A stretch of DNA of 64,000 nucleotides from Dactylorhiza incarnata (GCA_033032865.1 JAWHQI010000004.1:24410001-24474000); one strand, 5' to 3'; positions 43,611-54,019 are shown, counted from the first letter of the stretch. Made by a program: numbers and translations. Notes: a model not told the origin generated them from the letters alone.

Positions 43611-44233
43611 ATTTTCTAAGCGCAATTTGCAATTTGCATTTTCTAATTTCTTAATTTTGCGCTTTGTAATTTGTAGCAATTGTAATGAAGAAATAGTAGT
43701 ACAAAAGGTGAAATTTGATTTCCTTACATTGCTTTTGGATGAGTGAGGATTTGAACATATTGCTTCTTGGCACTCATCTTCCAAAAATAAGATTTCTTCT
43801 TCTCTTCCATTTGATGTGTGCTCCATTGATTCATCATGAGAGGGGCATTCTTGAAGATTTGTGCACGCTTGTATATTCTCCGGTTCTTGCGATTGTTCCA
43901 TACCTGTAGATGGAGAATCATATATTTCTTCAAGAAATTTCCATACTTTATATGCACTTGAAAACAATATATTAATTTGAAAATTTCATTTGAAAGACCA
44001 CAAAATAAATAGTGTTTAGCTTTTGCATTTAACTGAAGTTCCTTTTTATTTGATTCATTTGCAGGTCTAGCTATGGCTAAATTCCATACTTCGATATCTA
44101 AAGTTTTAATAAATTTTTCAATTAAGATTTTCCATCTTTTATAATTTGTCCCTTCAAATAAAGGTGGTGTAGGTGATTTTTCTTCTTCACAAAAATTTCC
44201 CCCACTAGTAGAAGCGAGATCATGAGACACCAT
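43608..44233 (-). pseudogene. Element F gag, Copia/SIRE type, frameshifted
   Basis: The frame starts at the ATG ending at 44233, 48 bp inside the 5' LTR. Residues 20-75 read PTPPLFEGTNYKRWKILIEK, FIKTLDIEVWNLAIARP and AKAKHYLFCGLSNEIFKLIY. These are the hallmarks of Copia gag (DUF4219/UBN2 type), including the FEGTNY-W motif. The frame shifts around 43900-43970 and continues in a second frame (43608-43967) with VWKFLEEIYDSPST and a Lys/Glu-rich end. Confidence 0.8.
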
Positions 44234-44259
44234 TATTCCCGGTTATTAAGCCGATTGGA

Positions 44260-44281
44260 ATAAAACCACTCTGATACCACT
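44260..44281 (-). other. Primer-binding site of element F (initiator tRNA-Met)
   Basis: On the minus strand TGGTATCAGAGTGG starts two bases inside the LTR. It matches the usual plant initiator-Met primer site TGGTATCAGAGC. Confidence 0.85.
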
Positions 44282-45346
44282 TGTTGGATCGGTCGGCGCC
44301 CTTAGAGAGGGGGTGAATAAGGGTTTTCAAAAACTTTAGATTTTATTTAGAAAAACTTTGGAATATTGCAATATTAAAATAAGAAGTCAAGTAAAACAAA
44401 AAGAGAGACAAGCTTTATTGATATTAAATAAGTTTTACAAAACTTGATCTCGATGACGCTAGAGATCGGAGGCGAATAATAAAAAGGCTCTTTTGTTTTC
44501 TATACCGGCTCGTATCCCCACGAACCGATTGGCTTTAGCCGATCTCTCCCCAGATACGGCCTCAAGCCGCTCTAGCCAATCTATCCCCAGAAAGGCCTCG
44601 AGCACCCCCTAGATCTACTCCCTAGACCTAGTCGCCAACACGAGGCGAATTTTAGCCCTAAGTCTACCCCAGACCTAGTCGCCAACACGAGGCGATTTCA
44701 CTACCGTTTACAATGACGAAAGAGAAATAAAATAATAAAACCTCCCTTAAGATGAACTTCTGATGTCGGAGACGAAGATCCGCTGTAGAATCAGCGTTTG
44801 TAGAAGTGGACTTCGTTTGGATCCGGCATGACGTAATCCTCCTTCAGAAATTTGCAGAGCTTCGCTAGGGCTTCAAGTTTCGGCCAGGATAGCCTCTGGA
44901 GTTGTAGCACTGACTCTCTCCCTAATATCTGTATGAAACGAGAGGTGAGGGGTCCTTTATATAGACCAAGTGCTACCGCCGGCGCTAGTGCTACCGTCGG
45001 CGCTAGCCCGGATTAGGTAACATTTTGCGCGGCAGGATCTTCTATCCGTGGGAACATTTTGCTTTATGCCTCTTGTGCGCCATGCTACCGCCAGCGCTAG
45101 TAGCAACCGCCGGGCGCTAGCTCTTTCTAAAAACACTGCCGGAATCGCACTAATCATCACTAGCGCCGGGCGCTATCGCTACCGCCGGCGCTAGTGGTCA
45201 TGTTTGAATTCTGGCCTCAATTTTGGGGACAACCATCCTTGAGTCATGTGGACTTTGATTTAATGCACACTTGAACACACAAGATCAAATACACATAGGA
45301 TATGATATTCTCTAACCTAGGAGATGCGGAAGACCATGTTCCAACA
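44282..45346 (-). mobile_element. Element F 5' LTR (1065 bp)
   Basis: Same ends as the 3' LTR. Slightly shorter because it has one fewer GCGCTACCGCCGGC unit in the promoter cluster. TATA at about 44956-44964. Confidence 0.93.
44970..45197 (-). promoter_or_regulatory. U3 palindrome cluster of F (5' LTR)
   Basis: Two tandem CTACCG(C/T)CGGCGCTAG units next to the TATA box, then CGCCAGCGCTAGTAG and the CTAGCGCCGGGCGCTATCG block at 45161-45195. Confidence 0.85.
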
Positions 45347-45351
45347 CTAAT
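45347..45351. repeat. Target-site duplication CTAAT of element F (right)
   Basis: Matches 37619-37623 and lies inside the gag-like frame. Confidence 0.9.
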
Positions 45352-46337
45352 ATTTCATGAATTTCCGGTTGAATTAAAATAAAAGAGATTTGCGAAATTT
45401 CTTGATAAAGAAAAGAAGATCTGGGTGAAGTGGGGGAAGAAGCTTGTTCTTTTTCTATTTCATCCGGGGTGCCCATAACATTAAGAATTTCTTGGTAAGA
45501 GAATTTTTCTAAGTCTTTGGGAAAAGAAACTAAGGGAGTACATGAGCAATCATGTTCCTCCATAACTAAATTTTCCAAAGACAAGGAAAAAACACTAGAA
45601 GAAAGAAAATTCTCATCTAAATTCTGGGGTGGAGTATCAAATTGAAAAAGCGGACATTCCCAAAAATTAGAGTACAAAAATTTTGGCGCAAAAGAAGATG
45701 AACAAGAATTCGGATCGAACGATTTATCTTCATCGCTCCGAGAGCTATTCGGGTGACCTTGCCACCAAGAATAATCTACTTCGGGGCTAGAGGATGAATT
45801 ATTAGAAGCCGAAAAATTATTCTCGTGAAAATTAGAAAAATTATTTTCCTCTAAATTTTGGGGGGCAGTATCTATTTGAATATGCGGAATTTCCCCCAAA
45901 TTAGAGAACGAAAACTGCGATGTATAAGAAGAAAAACAAAAATTTGTGTTTAAAGATTTATCTTCGTCGCTCCGAGAATTATTCGGGTGAGCTTGCCACC
46001 AAGAATAATCAACTTCGGAGCTAGAAGAACAATTATTAAATGCCAAAATTTTGTTTTCATTATAATTAGAAAAATTATTTTCATCAAAGTTTGAAAAATT
46101 ATTTTCATTAAAAGATGAAAAATTATGATCGTAATTATTATCAAAATTATTTGCATAATATTGAGGATAAATATTTTCATAATAATTATTTTGAGCATAT
46201 GAATGTAAATAACATTCCTCACTTTGATGAGACGCATTACAATAATAACAACTATTTTGGCGTTTCTGTGCCGCTTCCAAAAGATATACTTGGCTTTGAA
46301 GCTCGACAACTTTTACGGCCAATTCAAGCGACTCCAT
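45347..46337 (-). CDS. Element B gag-like protein, N-terminal part with zinc knuckle
   Basis: The frame starts at the ATG ending at 46337. A zinc knuckle of type CX2CX3HX4C occupies residues 30-42 (CYYCNASHQSEEC), a spacing seen in Tat/Athila gag proteins. An Asn/Phe-rich tract follows (ENNFSNF repeats, residues 70-90). Then a duplicated segment of about 90 residues appears twice, each with EVDYSWWQ and SRSDEDKS. The frame is cut by element F at 45346 and resumes in phase at 37618, giving about 386 codons in all. No capsid core is recognised upstream of the knuckle, so the protein may be a truncated gag. Confidence 0.7.
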
Positions 46338-46430
46338 TTAATCAAAAAAAAGGAAACAACCTTTACTCAAATGAATGGAATTTTAAATATATTTTAATTA
46401 TACAATTTTTTTTAAAAGCGGGTTAAATTA

Positions 46431-46520
46431 GTCCCGGACTTCCCATAGTCAACCCGGTGAAGGGCTTGCAAGGTACTAGAGGCTATGATGAGAATTCAAG
46501 CCCAAAGCGTCCTTTCCGAG
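46431..46520 (+). repeat. Conserved ~75-bp block, copy 4
   Basis: Begins GTCCCGGACTTCCCATAG and ends CCCAAAGCGTCC. It lies in the leader of B between the primer-binding site and gag, so B carries the block at both ends of its coding region. Confidence 0.8.
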
Positions 46521-46636
46521 AATTTAGATTACGCTTTTTAAGATTTTTTTTTTTTAAAAAAAATTTAAAGAGAAGGGGGAGAAGAAAGAGAATGATAAAA
46601 TTAATAAATATTTCTATTTTCGAAATATCAACCGTG

Positions 46637-46654
46637 TCCCCTGCAACGGCGCCA
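46637..46654 (-). other. Primer-binding site of element B (tRNA-Asp)
   Basis: Minus strand TGGCGCCGTTGCAGGGGA, six bases inside the LTR. It is complementary to the 3' end of plant tRNA-Asp (GTC) apart from one base. This primer is usual in Tat/Athila elements. Confidence 0.85.
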
Positions 46655-46660
46655 AAAACT

Positions 46661-48348
46661 TGATGGAGCAGAACAATGCTTGCAAACGATAACGGCAAGT
46701 GTACCGTATCGAATGTAGTATAGGTTATAAAAACCAAGGTCGTAATAGACTCAGGGCGGTTGAGTACTCTTACTTCAAGAAAATCTCTATTATTCTATCA
46801 AGTAGAACTTGGGTTGGTTGTTTGCGAGAAAGAGAAATAACTGTTTAAAACTATGATTTAAAGCACTAGCACTCAACCTTGAATCACCTAGGAAAAATAA
46901 ATTACTAAGAAATAAAACTTCTAATTCTCTTTAAAAGAATTGCTTGACCGTGGAGGTTCCCGAATTATAAACGTACCTCTCTCGAGGATACGTTTAACTG
47001 AGTTTAGGTTGATCAATCGAACTCTCGTTCTAGAATCGAAACCCCTAAAACTCGCCTTATCGAAGTGAACCCCTCTATTGGATATGGCTCCAATCTGGGA
47101 GATTTATGTCATCCTCTCTCGAGGAGTGCATTCAAATCACTTTATCATTGAAATGATCGATTCGAACTCAAAACCTCTCGGTTATTAGAATACGAAAACA
47201 AGAATGAGATTTATATATCAATAATATAATCTCAATCAATTTAAATTCAAGGATAAATCTTAAGCGATCTAAATAAGAGAAAAAGAAGTTCTAAACCAAA
47301 TTATGAATTTTATTTTCCTTGGATCATCTCGGCCGAGTACTAATAGAAATTTAGCTACTCATGGAGATGGAGGAATTAACGAAAATTAAAGAGTACATCA
47401 TAAAAGAGAGAGTGGAAAAGAGAAAGAGAACTATTTTATTGAAATGCAAAAGAGATTATAACTAAGGAATAGAGAAATTACAAGCTTTGAATTGAAATAG
47501 CTACAATCATAAGAAATAAAGGAGGAGCATAAGAACTACTAGAAACATGAAAATAATAAAAGAAAATGAAATTCTAATCCTAAAAATTTGTCTCCAAACT
47601 TCCTCCCCCAACATCTGGTGAAGCTGACTTTAAATAGGCAGAAATTTGGTGTTACACGCCCTTGGTCACGCTCGTGACCAAGGGTGTGTAAGGCGCGCGA
47701 TCTTCTGGGTGCGGAAAGGACGCCGACTGTCATTAATCAGGCGATTTGGGTGCGTCACGCCCTAGGTCACGCCCATGACCTGGGGCGTGTAATCTTAAAA
47801 TCTGGCTTTTGGCGGGAAACTTCGGCGGGAAAGAGTGATGTTGAACATTCGTCGATCTCAGCCAATTCGTCGATCTCAGCGTGTTCGTCGAACGCAGCAT
47901 TTTTGTCGAAAGCAGGATCCATTTCTATGAACGCAGCAGCCATTTCGTCGACCTCAGTGTTTTCGTTGAATGCAGCCTTTTCGTTGAACACAGCCTTTTC
48001 ATCGAACGCAACATTTTCATGGCCGCGACATTGGGTCACGCCCTTGGTCACGCCCGTGACCTGGGGCGTGTACTTGGCGAATTCTTCACGGAAATCCCCT
48101 GGTCGCGGAATTGGGTCTGGAACACATCTTTGGCTGTCACGCCCTTGGTCACGCCTGTGACCTTGGGCGTGTACCTGACAATTTTGCTCAAAATGCCCAG
48201 AAATCCTGAAAAACACAGAAAAGGCTTAAGTTAGCTTATAAAATTAAAATGGGACATATTAAATAAGAAAATATATTTAAATTATATAAATTCATATTAA
48301 AACTATATTAAAATTATACTAAAAGATGAGTACAAAAAGTACTCATCA
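46661..48348 (-). mobile_element. Element B 5' LTR (1688 bp)
   Basis: Top strand TGATGGAGCAGAACAATGC to AAAAAGTACTCATCA. Same structure as the 3' LTR, with more decay in the motif array. Confidence 0.93.
47652..48177 (-). promoter_or_regulatory. U3 double motif array of B (5' LTR)
   Basis: Motif positions 47665, 47766, 48047 and 48148 repeat the 101/281/101 spacing of the 3' LTR. Three of the four GTCACGCCCGTGAC copies have changed, each by a C-to-T or G-to-A transition. The TTCGTCGAACGCAG array is at about 47885-48010. Confidence 0.85.
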
Positions 48349-48353
48349 AGCAG
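48349..48353. repeat. Target-site duplication AGCAG of element B (right)
   Basis: Matches 34123-34127. Confidence 0.9.
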
Positions 48354-48653
48354 CGTCGATAAGAGAGGAAGTTAATTCGATGCTACGTCAAATACAGTCT
48401 GTGAAAGTTCAACCTTTGCAGTTGTCATTCTGAAGTTTCTATCATGGCCCACATCTTTCAGACCATTCTCCAACGACCTAATAATTGCCTAAAGTAGAAG
48501 GAAGCATTAAAGAAGGAGATAAAGACTTTCTTGGAAGTATACACCTCCTGGGTGGACGGGTCGAGAAGTAATAAAGGAATGAAAGAGAATGTCTATCAAA
48601 GATACCTTTTCAGGTTTTACCTAACAAGGAAACAAATTCAAATTAAAGACAGA

Positions 48654-48663
48654 CTATATAAGG
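48654..48663 (+). promoter_or_regulatory. TATA box of H LTR
   Basis: CTATATAAGG in GACTATATAAGGATAGAG, followed by a purine-rich leader. Confidence 0.7.
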
Positions 48664-49096
48664 ATAGAGAAGAAAGAGAAGAGCAAGGCAATTAACTCAT
48701 TTTCTTATCCGTCTTCTTTCACATTAGGGTTTCTCTTCTTCTTCCTCCTCTCTCAGAAACCCTAACAAAGAATAGAGAAGAAAAGAGAACGGCAACTGGA
48801 CTTCATCTGATAGACCAGAAGATCCAACAACTGCTTCTCATCACCATCATACAGCAGCAGGATCTGAATTAGAAAAGCCAAAAAGAATCTGACAAACAAA
48901 GTCTCTGCAGATCATCACCATCAAAAGCAAAGGCTAATCAAGAGCAGATTCTGTGAGGGCTTTATATGGGTTTTTCTTCAATAAGCCATCATAAGAATTC
49001 TGGGAACAGAATTCTGAGAACAGAATTCATACAACATTCTTTCTTCTCCTTCTCTTTCTCATTCTGTAAAAGAGTTTTATTAATCCCTCTTCAAAG

Positions 49097-49226
49097 GATT
49101 CAGTGGTTCAAGATCTCCTTATCAAAAGATCTGGTGGTTCAAGACCTCCTTACCAAAAGATCTGGTGGTTCATGATCTGCTTATCAAAAGATCAGTGGTT
49201 CTAAGAGTCTCCTGATCAAAAGACTC
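49097..49226. repeat. ~31-bp tandem repeats in H leader
   Basis: Four to five units of GGTGGTTCAAGA(T/C)CTCCTTA with CCAAAAGATCT, in steps of about 31 bp. Confidence 0.8.
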
Positions 49227-49823
49227 ATGCACAGGTGGTGTATTCCTACCAGGGGGTAGAAGAGAGGACAATACAAATTTTGGGGAACCTCTATAAAATT
49301 AATTGTGTTTGTGTTGTGATTTTCTGTGCTGTCCAACTTTCTTATTCTGCACTTTATTTCCTGCATTCTTTATTCTGCCTAGATTGTTAAGCATAATTCT
49401 TTAGAGTAATTTATTATTAAACACAGTTAGGAAAGAAATAATTTTAAAACACTATTCACCCCCATCTAGAGGAATCTTAGAGGCACACTGTGCACTTTCA
49501 GAATTCCTCCCTAAGTCCTACCCAGACCTAGTCGCCAACACGAGGCGAATTCACGAACCGATTATAAAGATAAATATAAAAGACAAATATAAAAACTCCC
49601 TATGAGGTAATCTGAAGGAGCCGACGAGGAATCACTGATGATCATTGAAGTCCAAGCATGTATTCTTCGCGTTGAGTTAGCATGTTGATCGAAGCCTCCT
49701 TTGATTCCTCCATTTGAAATTGAGTGGGAGATCCTTTGTGGTCTCGAAATATGGCCCTCACAAATTATTCAGAGTGCTGGAATAGGGCTCCTTAGCATTC
49801 GTAGTTCAAGAAGATGAAATCCA

Positions 49824-49835
49824 CCTATTTATAGG
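49824..49835 (-). promoter_or_regulatory. TATA box of LTR fragment M
   Basis: CCTATAAATAGG on the minus strand, 10 bp downstream of the nearest palindrome. Confidence 0.65.
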
Positions 49836-49844
49836 ACTGGAAGT

Positions 49845-50100
49845 TAACGCCAGCGTTAAGGCTAATGCCTAGCATTGACCCAACATAGAAATGTTTTGAT
49901 GGCTCGGATCTTGAAAATTGGAAGGACATTCTGCACTTTAGGAAAAAATCATTTTTGGCAACCCTAATGCTGACGTTAGGTCAAATCATTCCTAAAGATC
50001 TCTTATAATCACGGTTGCTTCCCTCCTTGCCATAATCATCATGGTGGGAACGAGAGTCAACCCCTAGCATTAAGTCCTAAGGCCTGGCATTAGACCACAT
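49845..50100 (-). promoter_or_regulatory. U3 palindrome cluster of M
   Basis: The perfect 6-2-6 palindrome TAACGCCAGCGTTA is at 49845-49858. Variants follow: GGCTAATGCCTAGCATT, TAATGCTGACGTTAGG, CCTAGCATTAAG and GGCCTGGCATTAGACC. Confidence 0.75.
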
Positions 50101-50262
50101 CCCTTTTTTCAGTTTGTGAGCAGGTCCAGACAAATAATGCAGCATCCTAGTGTCATATCTGTTAAAACCTGCATGCTAAAAAACACAATGGCAAACAAGA
50201 TCAAATACAAGTAGGATTTGTTATTCTCAAATCAAAGGGATGCGGATAACCATTTTCCAACA

Positions 50263-50924
50263 TCTCTAAGCACGGGGAGGCACGAGGGACTCCACTCAGA
50301 TTTTAGAAAGGGAGAATGATGTTATTCACCGGCTCCTCCTTTTTCCTCCTTGTTTGCATCGATGAAATGGGAATCTGTCACCATTACTGTCAAACCTCAT
50401 GTCTTCACTCTGGCTCTACGCCCCCAAAATGTATGGCTCTGAACTCGAAGAGTTCCATTGGGAGGTCGTCGGTGCTTCACCTTCTTTGGAAATACTTGGG
50501 GAACGGGGAGAAGAGGTCCCCTAAGGTTGCTGGAAAATTTTACTTTATCTTCTAATTAATAAAGTAAATTTCAGCGCCGAATTCAGTGCAAGATAATGAT
50601 TTTTACGTAAATATGGCGCCCGCATGTTTTACCCATGCACGACCAAAGGTGCTCATGCGTGGAGAAATTGCACGGGTGAAGACAGAAAGCATAAAATTTG
50701 GCAATTACATGTATTTATTTGCGCACGACCAGACGCACAACCCCCAGACTGTGCATGAACAAAACACACGGTCCCACACAGAACATGGATTTTTAGGAAA
50801 AAAATCATGTTGTCAAGAAGGTTGCTCACGCACGACCGTCTAGGTCATGCGAGAAGTAAAATGCTCGATCATGCGTGAGCAACAACATTTTACCATGATA
50901 GCACAACTCGTGCTCGTGTAATCA
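50263..50924 (-). mobile_element. LTR fragment N (D/I-related)
   Basis: The left part resembles the transcribed leader of D/I-type LTRs (compare 58400-58580) and the right part carries their CGCACG-type motifs. Neither LTR end is present. Nothing coding is seen. Confidence 0.5.
50625..50924 (-). promoter_or_regulatory. Decayed palindrome cluster of N
   Basis: GCACGACC, GCACGGGTG, GCGCACGACC, CACGCACGACCGTC and TGCGTGAGC words show the D-family motif with many transitions. Confidence 0.6.
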
Positions 50925-51868
50925 ATTTGAACGTAATAAGGTTTGGAATTTAGTTGAGAGGCCATCTAATCACTCGGTTATAAGAGTCAAATGGATTTTC
51001 AAAAACAAACTAGACGGTGACTCTAGGATAACAAGAAATAAAGCTAGACTAGTTGCACAAGGATATTCACAAATCGAAGGGTAGATTTTGATGAAACTTT
51101 TGCACCCGTTGCTCGCCTTGAGTCTATTAGAATATTTCTTGCATTTGCGAGTTTTAAAAGATTTAAATTATTTCAAATGGATGTTAAAAGTGCTTTTTTG
51201 AACGGGATTATAAAAGAAGAAGTTTATGTAGAACAACCCCCCCCCCCCAGTTTTGTGAGTAAAAAATTTCTCAATCATGTGTATAAGTTAGAAAAAGCGC
51301 TTTATGGATTAAAGCAAGCGCTACTTGCTTGGTATGATAGATTGACATTATTTTTGATAAAGCACGGTTATAAAATGGGAAGTGCGGATAATACACTCTT
51401 CATTAAGCATGCAGATAATGATTTGATTATATTGCAAATTTATGTTGATGATATCATTTTTGGAGCCACTAATGAAGAGTTATGTAATGAAGTAATTTTT
51501 GTGATAAAAAATGAATTTGAAATGTGCTTGGTAGGAGAACTCACTTATTTTCTAGGATTTCAAATCTCACAAAAACAAGATGGTATATTTATTTGTCAAA
51601 CTAAATATTTTTATGATATTCTTAAAAGATTTGGATTTGAAAACCTAAAACAAGCTAATATACCAATGAGTGCATCACTAAAATTAGGAAAAAATGAAGC
51701 TGGTATTTTTATTGATCAAACATTATATAGAGGGATGATAGGCTCATTGTTATATTTAAGCGCATCTAGAACCGATATTATGTTTTCTGTTTGCTTATGT
51801 GCTAGATTTCAAGCTAACCCAAAAGAATCACATTTAAAAGCGGTGAAACGTATTTTTAGATATCCGGA
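50925..51868 (+). pseudogene. SIRE-like Copia reverse transcriptase fragment
   Basis: The first 240 bp encode, in a separate frame, WNLVERPSNHSVIRVKWIFK and [13 protein letters not shown]. After a stop and frameshift, 51177-51881 is an open frame of 234 residues: [40 protein letters not shown], an intact YVDDIIFGA active site, [20 protein letters not shown] and [31 protein letters not shown] run at about 51237 inserts extra prolines. The fragment stops in the RT-RNase H connection at about 51868, so both ends are truncated. Unlike Copia-1 it lies on the plus strand and keeps both catalytic Asp. Confidence 0.9.
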
Positions 51869-52870
51869 CCGAGGAAATTAAACGCCGGCACGTGCAGATT
51901 TGCCAAGTGCACTAAAGTGAATAAATGGGAGAATATAAAAGGTTCTCCACATTATTTTAGAATCGTCCCACATTACTTTAGAATCGGCACTTCGCATACC
52001 AAATTAGGCGTAAAAAGTGCTTCCAACGTGAGAACTGATCAAGTGATTCACCTGTGCTTTTCATATAAAAAAGAAGCTACTAACTCATACTACTATTGGA
52101 TTTCTACATGCAATAAATGACAGGGAAGGAAACAATCGGCACGGAGTTCCAAAGAACTAAAGAGGGTCCTACACTCACTAATTAGTGAAAAAGACAACCC
52201 TATGCAGGTATAGAAAAGGGATGAAATGACCAAAAGACATCCTAAGGCCGGGAGGAAGGATTGTTACCCTTGCTAGTCTCTTTGACTACATGAATATAAG
52301 ATTTTGATCGGATGGAAATGCACTGGGCCGCTTTCCGTGGTTCTGAAACAGGTTCAAGATTTGGAGCTTCGGAGCTCCATCAATGGCGAAAAGAGTCTTC
52401 TTCATCCTCCTTGACTTTCCTCTTTCTAAAGCTTAGAGAGAGAAAAGACTTATGAAAATAAGGATAAACTTCCTCTGCTCAGGTCCTAATAGTTTCAAGA
52501 ACAACTCCCAGTCGTTTGATCGAAAGCCTTAAAGATTTGATGCCCACGATCGCTATTTCCTAGATCTGGTGTGTCATCTACCACCCAGCGGTGGCGCTAC
52601 CGCGCCGTGCTAGCACTGGATCTTAATCTTCAGCGTACTGTCTCCTTCTCTCGATGATATCATACCTCATATCGACTTGAAGACCTACCACAGGCGATAG
52701 CGCTACCGCCCAGTGCTTGTGTCTAGTCGATATCTTCTCGTCTACACCTTATCGGCGACAAAATGAACCTTCCCGACGATATAGCTACCGCCAGCGGTAG
52801 TACTTACCACTGGGTGTTAGCTAAAAAGAGTTTGCCTTCATAGCATTTGAAAATTGCGGTTTTATAACTC
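51869..52870 (-). mobile_element. Probable 3' LTR of J1 with unassigned flank
   Basis: The tract ACTTAGGGAGGTGGAGTTA (minus, about 52866-52884) is polypurine-like. The DNA to its left has LTR character with a palindromic cluster. The far boundary is unknown, and 51869-52480 holds nothing I can identify beyond low-complexity AT and GA tracts. Confidence 0.45.
52556..52815 (-). promoter_or_regulatory. Palindrome cluster in J1 LTR
   Basis: CTACCGCCAGCGGTAG (perfect 7-2-7) lies at about 52786-52802. ACCGCCCAGCGGT-like, GGCGCTACCGCGCC and GATAGCGCTACCGCCC words also occur. The GCGCTACCGCC core equals that of Copia-type element F. Confidence 0.7.
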
Positions 52871-52978
52871 CACCTCCCTAAGTAAAATATCATCCCAAAA
52901 TTATGAATATAGTAAAGTATAAAATTAATATATACCTGAGAGAATTTGCTTGGGGTACTCCGCAAGCATAGTTTGCTC

Positions 52979-53296
52979 TCATTCCCAAGAGAATTCCTCT
53001 CTCCAGCAATTATCCCAATGGACCTTTACCATCCGAATGGATTTGTTCTGCAACTGTCTCACTTCAGTTTCTTCGATGTGAATGGGCTTGACTTTCCTCG
53101 CTAGCCCACCATCTATAGGCACTTTGTCGACCGCAACATTATGTGTATGCTCCTTCACAGCTTTTCTCAACATCGAAATATGAAATACATCGTGTAAACC
53201 GGTTAGCTCCATAGATAGCAAAATTCGGTAGGCAGCTTCACCAATGCTCTCCAATATCTCGATCGATCCTAAGTTCCTTGGACTTAACTTTTTCAA
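52979..53296 (-). pseudogene. J1 integrase C-terminus / chromodomain region
   Basis: A 105-residue frame with KLSPRNLGSIEILESIGEAA, YRILLSMELTGLHDVFHISML and the chromodomain-like end VKPIHIEETEVRQLQNKSIR, VKVHWDNCWREEFSWE. This is the C-terminal layout of Tekay-type chromoviruses, whose chromodomain directs insertion to marked chromatin. The sequence upstream to about 53800 is still integrase-like but stop-ridden. Confidence 0.8.
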
Positions 53297-53821
53297 GCAT
53301 CAGATACTCGATACTCCTTTGAACGGATTGATCTTTAAGTAAACCTAGTCACCAGCGGTGAACTCGTCGTTCTGTTGATTGGCATTGTAGTACTTTGCTC
53401 GAATATCCTGGGCAATTAGCAACCGCTATCGTATTGTCCGGATGGATGCATTCACTTCATCCACATCTTTGTGCTTCAACAACTTCGTATCGCCCATTTT
53501 CGTCCAAGCCAAAGGCATACGATACTTTCTACCCTAAAGGGCCTCAAAGGGTGCCATTTTAATACTTGCCTTGTAACTGTTGTTGTAGGCAAATTCGATC
53601 ATATAGAGGCGTCCCTCCCATCTCTTTCAAAAACTAAAAGTGCGCATCTAGAGCATGCCTTCCATTATCCTATTGGTCCTCTCAATCTACCCATCTGTTT
53701 GTGGGTGGAAGGTCATGCTAAGTTTTAGCTTGGTACACAATAGTTGGTGAATCGGCTTCCAGTCATTTGATATGAAATGCCCATCTTGATCACTTACGAT
53801 GCTATGGGGAACTCTGTGCAA

Positions 53822-54019
53822 TCATACGATATTATCAATGTATAGCTTGTCTAGCGTTTCCACAGAATTAGCCTTCTGGTTCGGAATGAAGTGCGATACT
53901 TTCGTCATATGATCTACGATCACCCAAATGAAATAGTTTCCATGCCACGATCTCGGCAATGCGTGCACGAAATCCATCGAAATATCATCGAACTTCCATT
54001 CCAGGTCTTTGACATTCAT
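53822..54019 (-). pseudogene. J1 integrase core fragment
   Basis: A 65-residue frame with KWEF-type opening ([20 protein letters not shown]) and YFIWVIVDHMTKVSHFIP, the first half of a Gypsy integrase core including its first Asp. The rest is broken by stops. Between 54020 and 54530 the minus strand keeps integrase zinc-finger and connection sequence without an open frame. Confidence 0.8.

Larger units (their letters stand above)
37624..45346 (-). mobile_element. Element F: complete SIRE-related Copia-type element lacking pol
   Basis: LTRs 37624-38708 and 44282-45346, an initiator tRNA-Met primer-binding site, a polypurine tract and a perfect CTAAT duplication define a 7.7-kb minus-strand element. 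Only a decayed Copia-type gag is recognisable. The remaining 4-5 kb is AT-rich with no protease, integrase or RT motif. The LTRs differ by only a few bases in the first 240 bp, fewer than those of host element B, as expected for a later insertion. Confidence 0.93.
34128..48348 (-). mobile_element. Element B: complete non-autonomous Tat/Athila-like LTR retrotransposon
   Basis: Matching LTRs (34128-35818 and 46661-48348), a tRNA-Asp primer-binding site, a polypurine tract and a perfect AGCAG duplication define a complete minus-strand element. It contains nested element F. Without F it is about 6.5 kb and has one gag-like frame with no protease, RT or integrase. By eye the two LTRs differ at roughly 6-7 percent over the first 120 bp. 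It split the LTR of H. Confidence 0.93.
48349..49500 (+). mobile_element. H 3' LTR, second part
   Basis: Continues H after element B. It holds the TATA box, a transcribed leader and a SIRE-style end with CTATTCACCCCCATCTAGAG. The exact end is uncertain; ...GCACTTTCA at 49500 is a candidate. Total LTR length without B is about 1.7 kb. Confidence 0.7.
49501..50262 (-). mobile_element. LTR fragment M (F-related)
   Basis: Shares CCCAGACCTAGTCGCCAACACGAGGCG-type sequence with F (37990-38040). The right end GATGCGGATAACCATTTTCCAACA matches the F LTR 5' end. The U5 end is missing and no polypurine tract follows, so it is a truncated solo LTR. Confidence 0.7.

Noticed and set aside
45950..46426. ORFs on either strand over the B gag-like frame
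   Set aside because: They are shadow frames of the Asn-rich gag segment with composition like low-complexity DNA.
46637..46654. tRNA-Asp gene
   Set aside because: Only the 18 bases complementary to the tRNA 3' end are present, at the primer-binding position. The same holds for 63624-63641.
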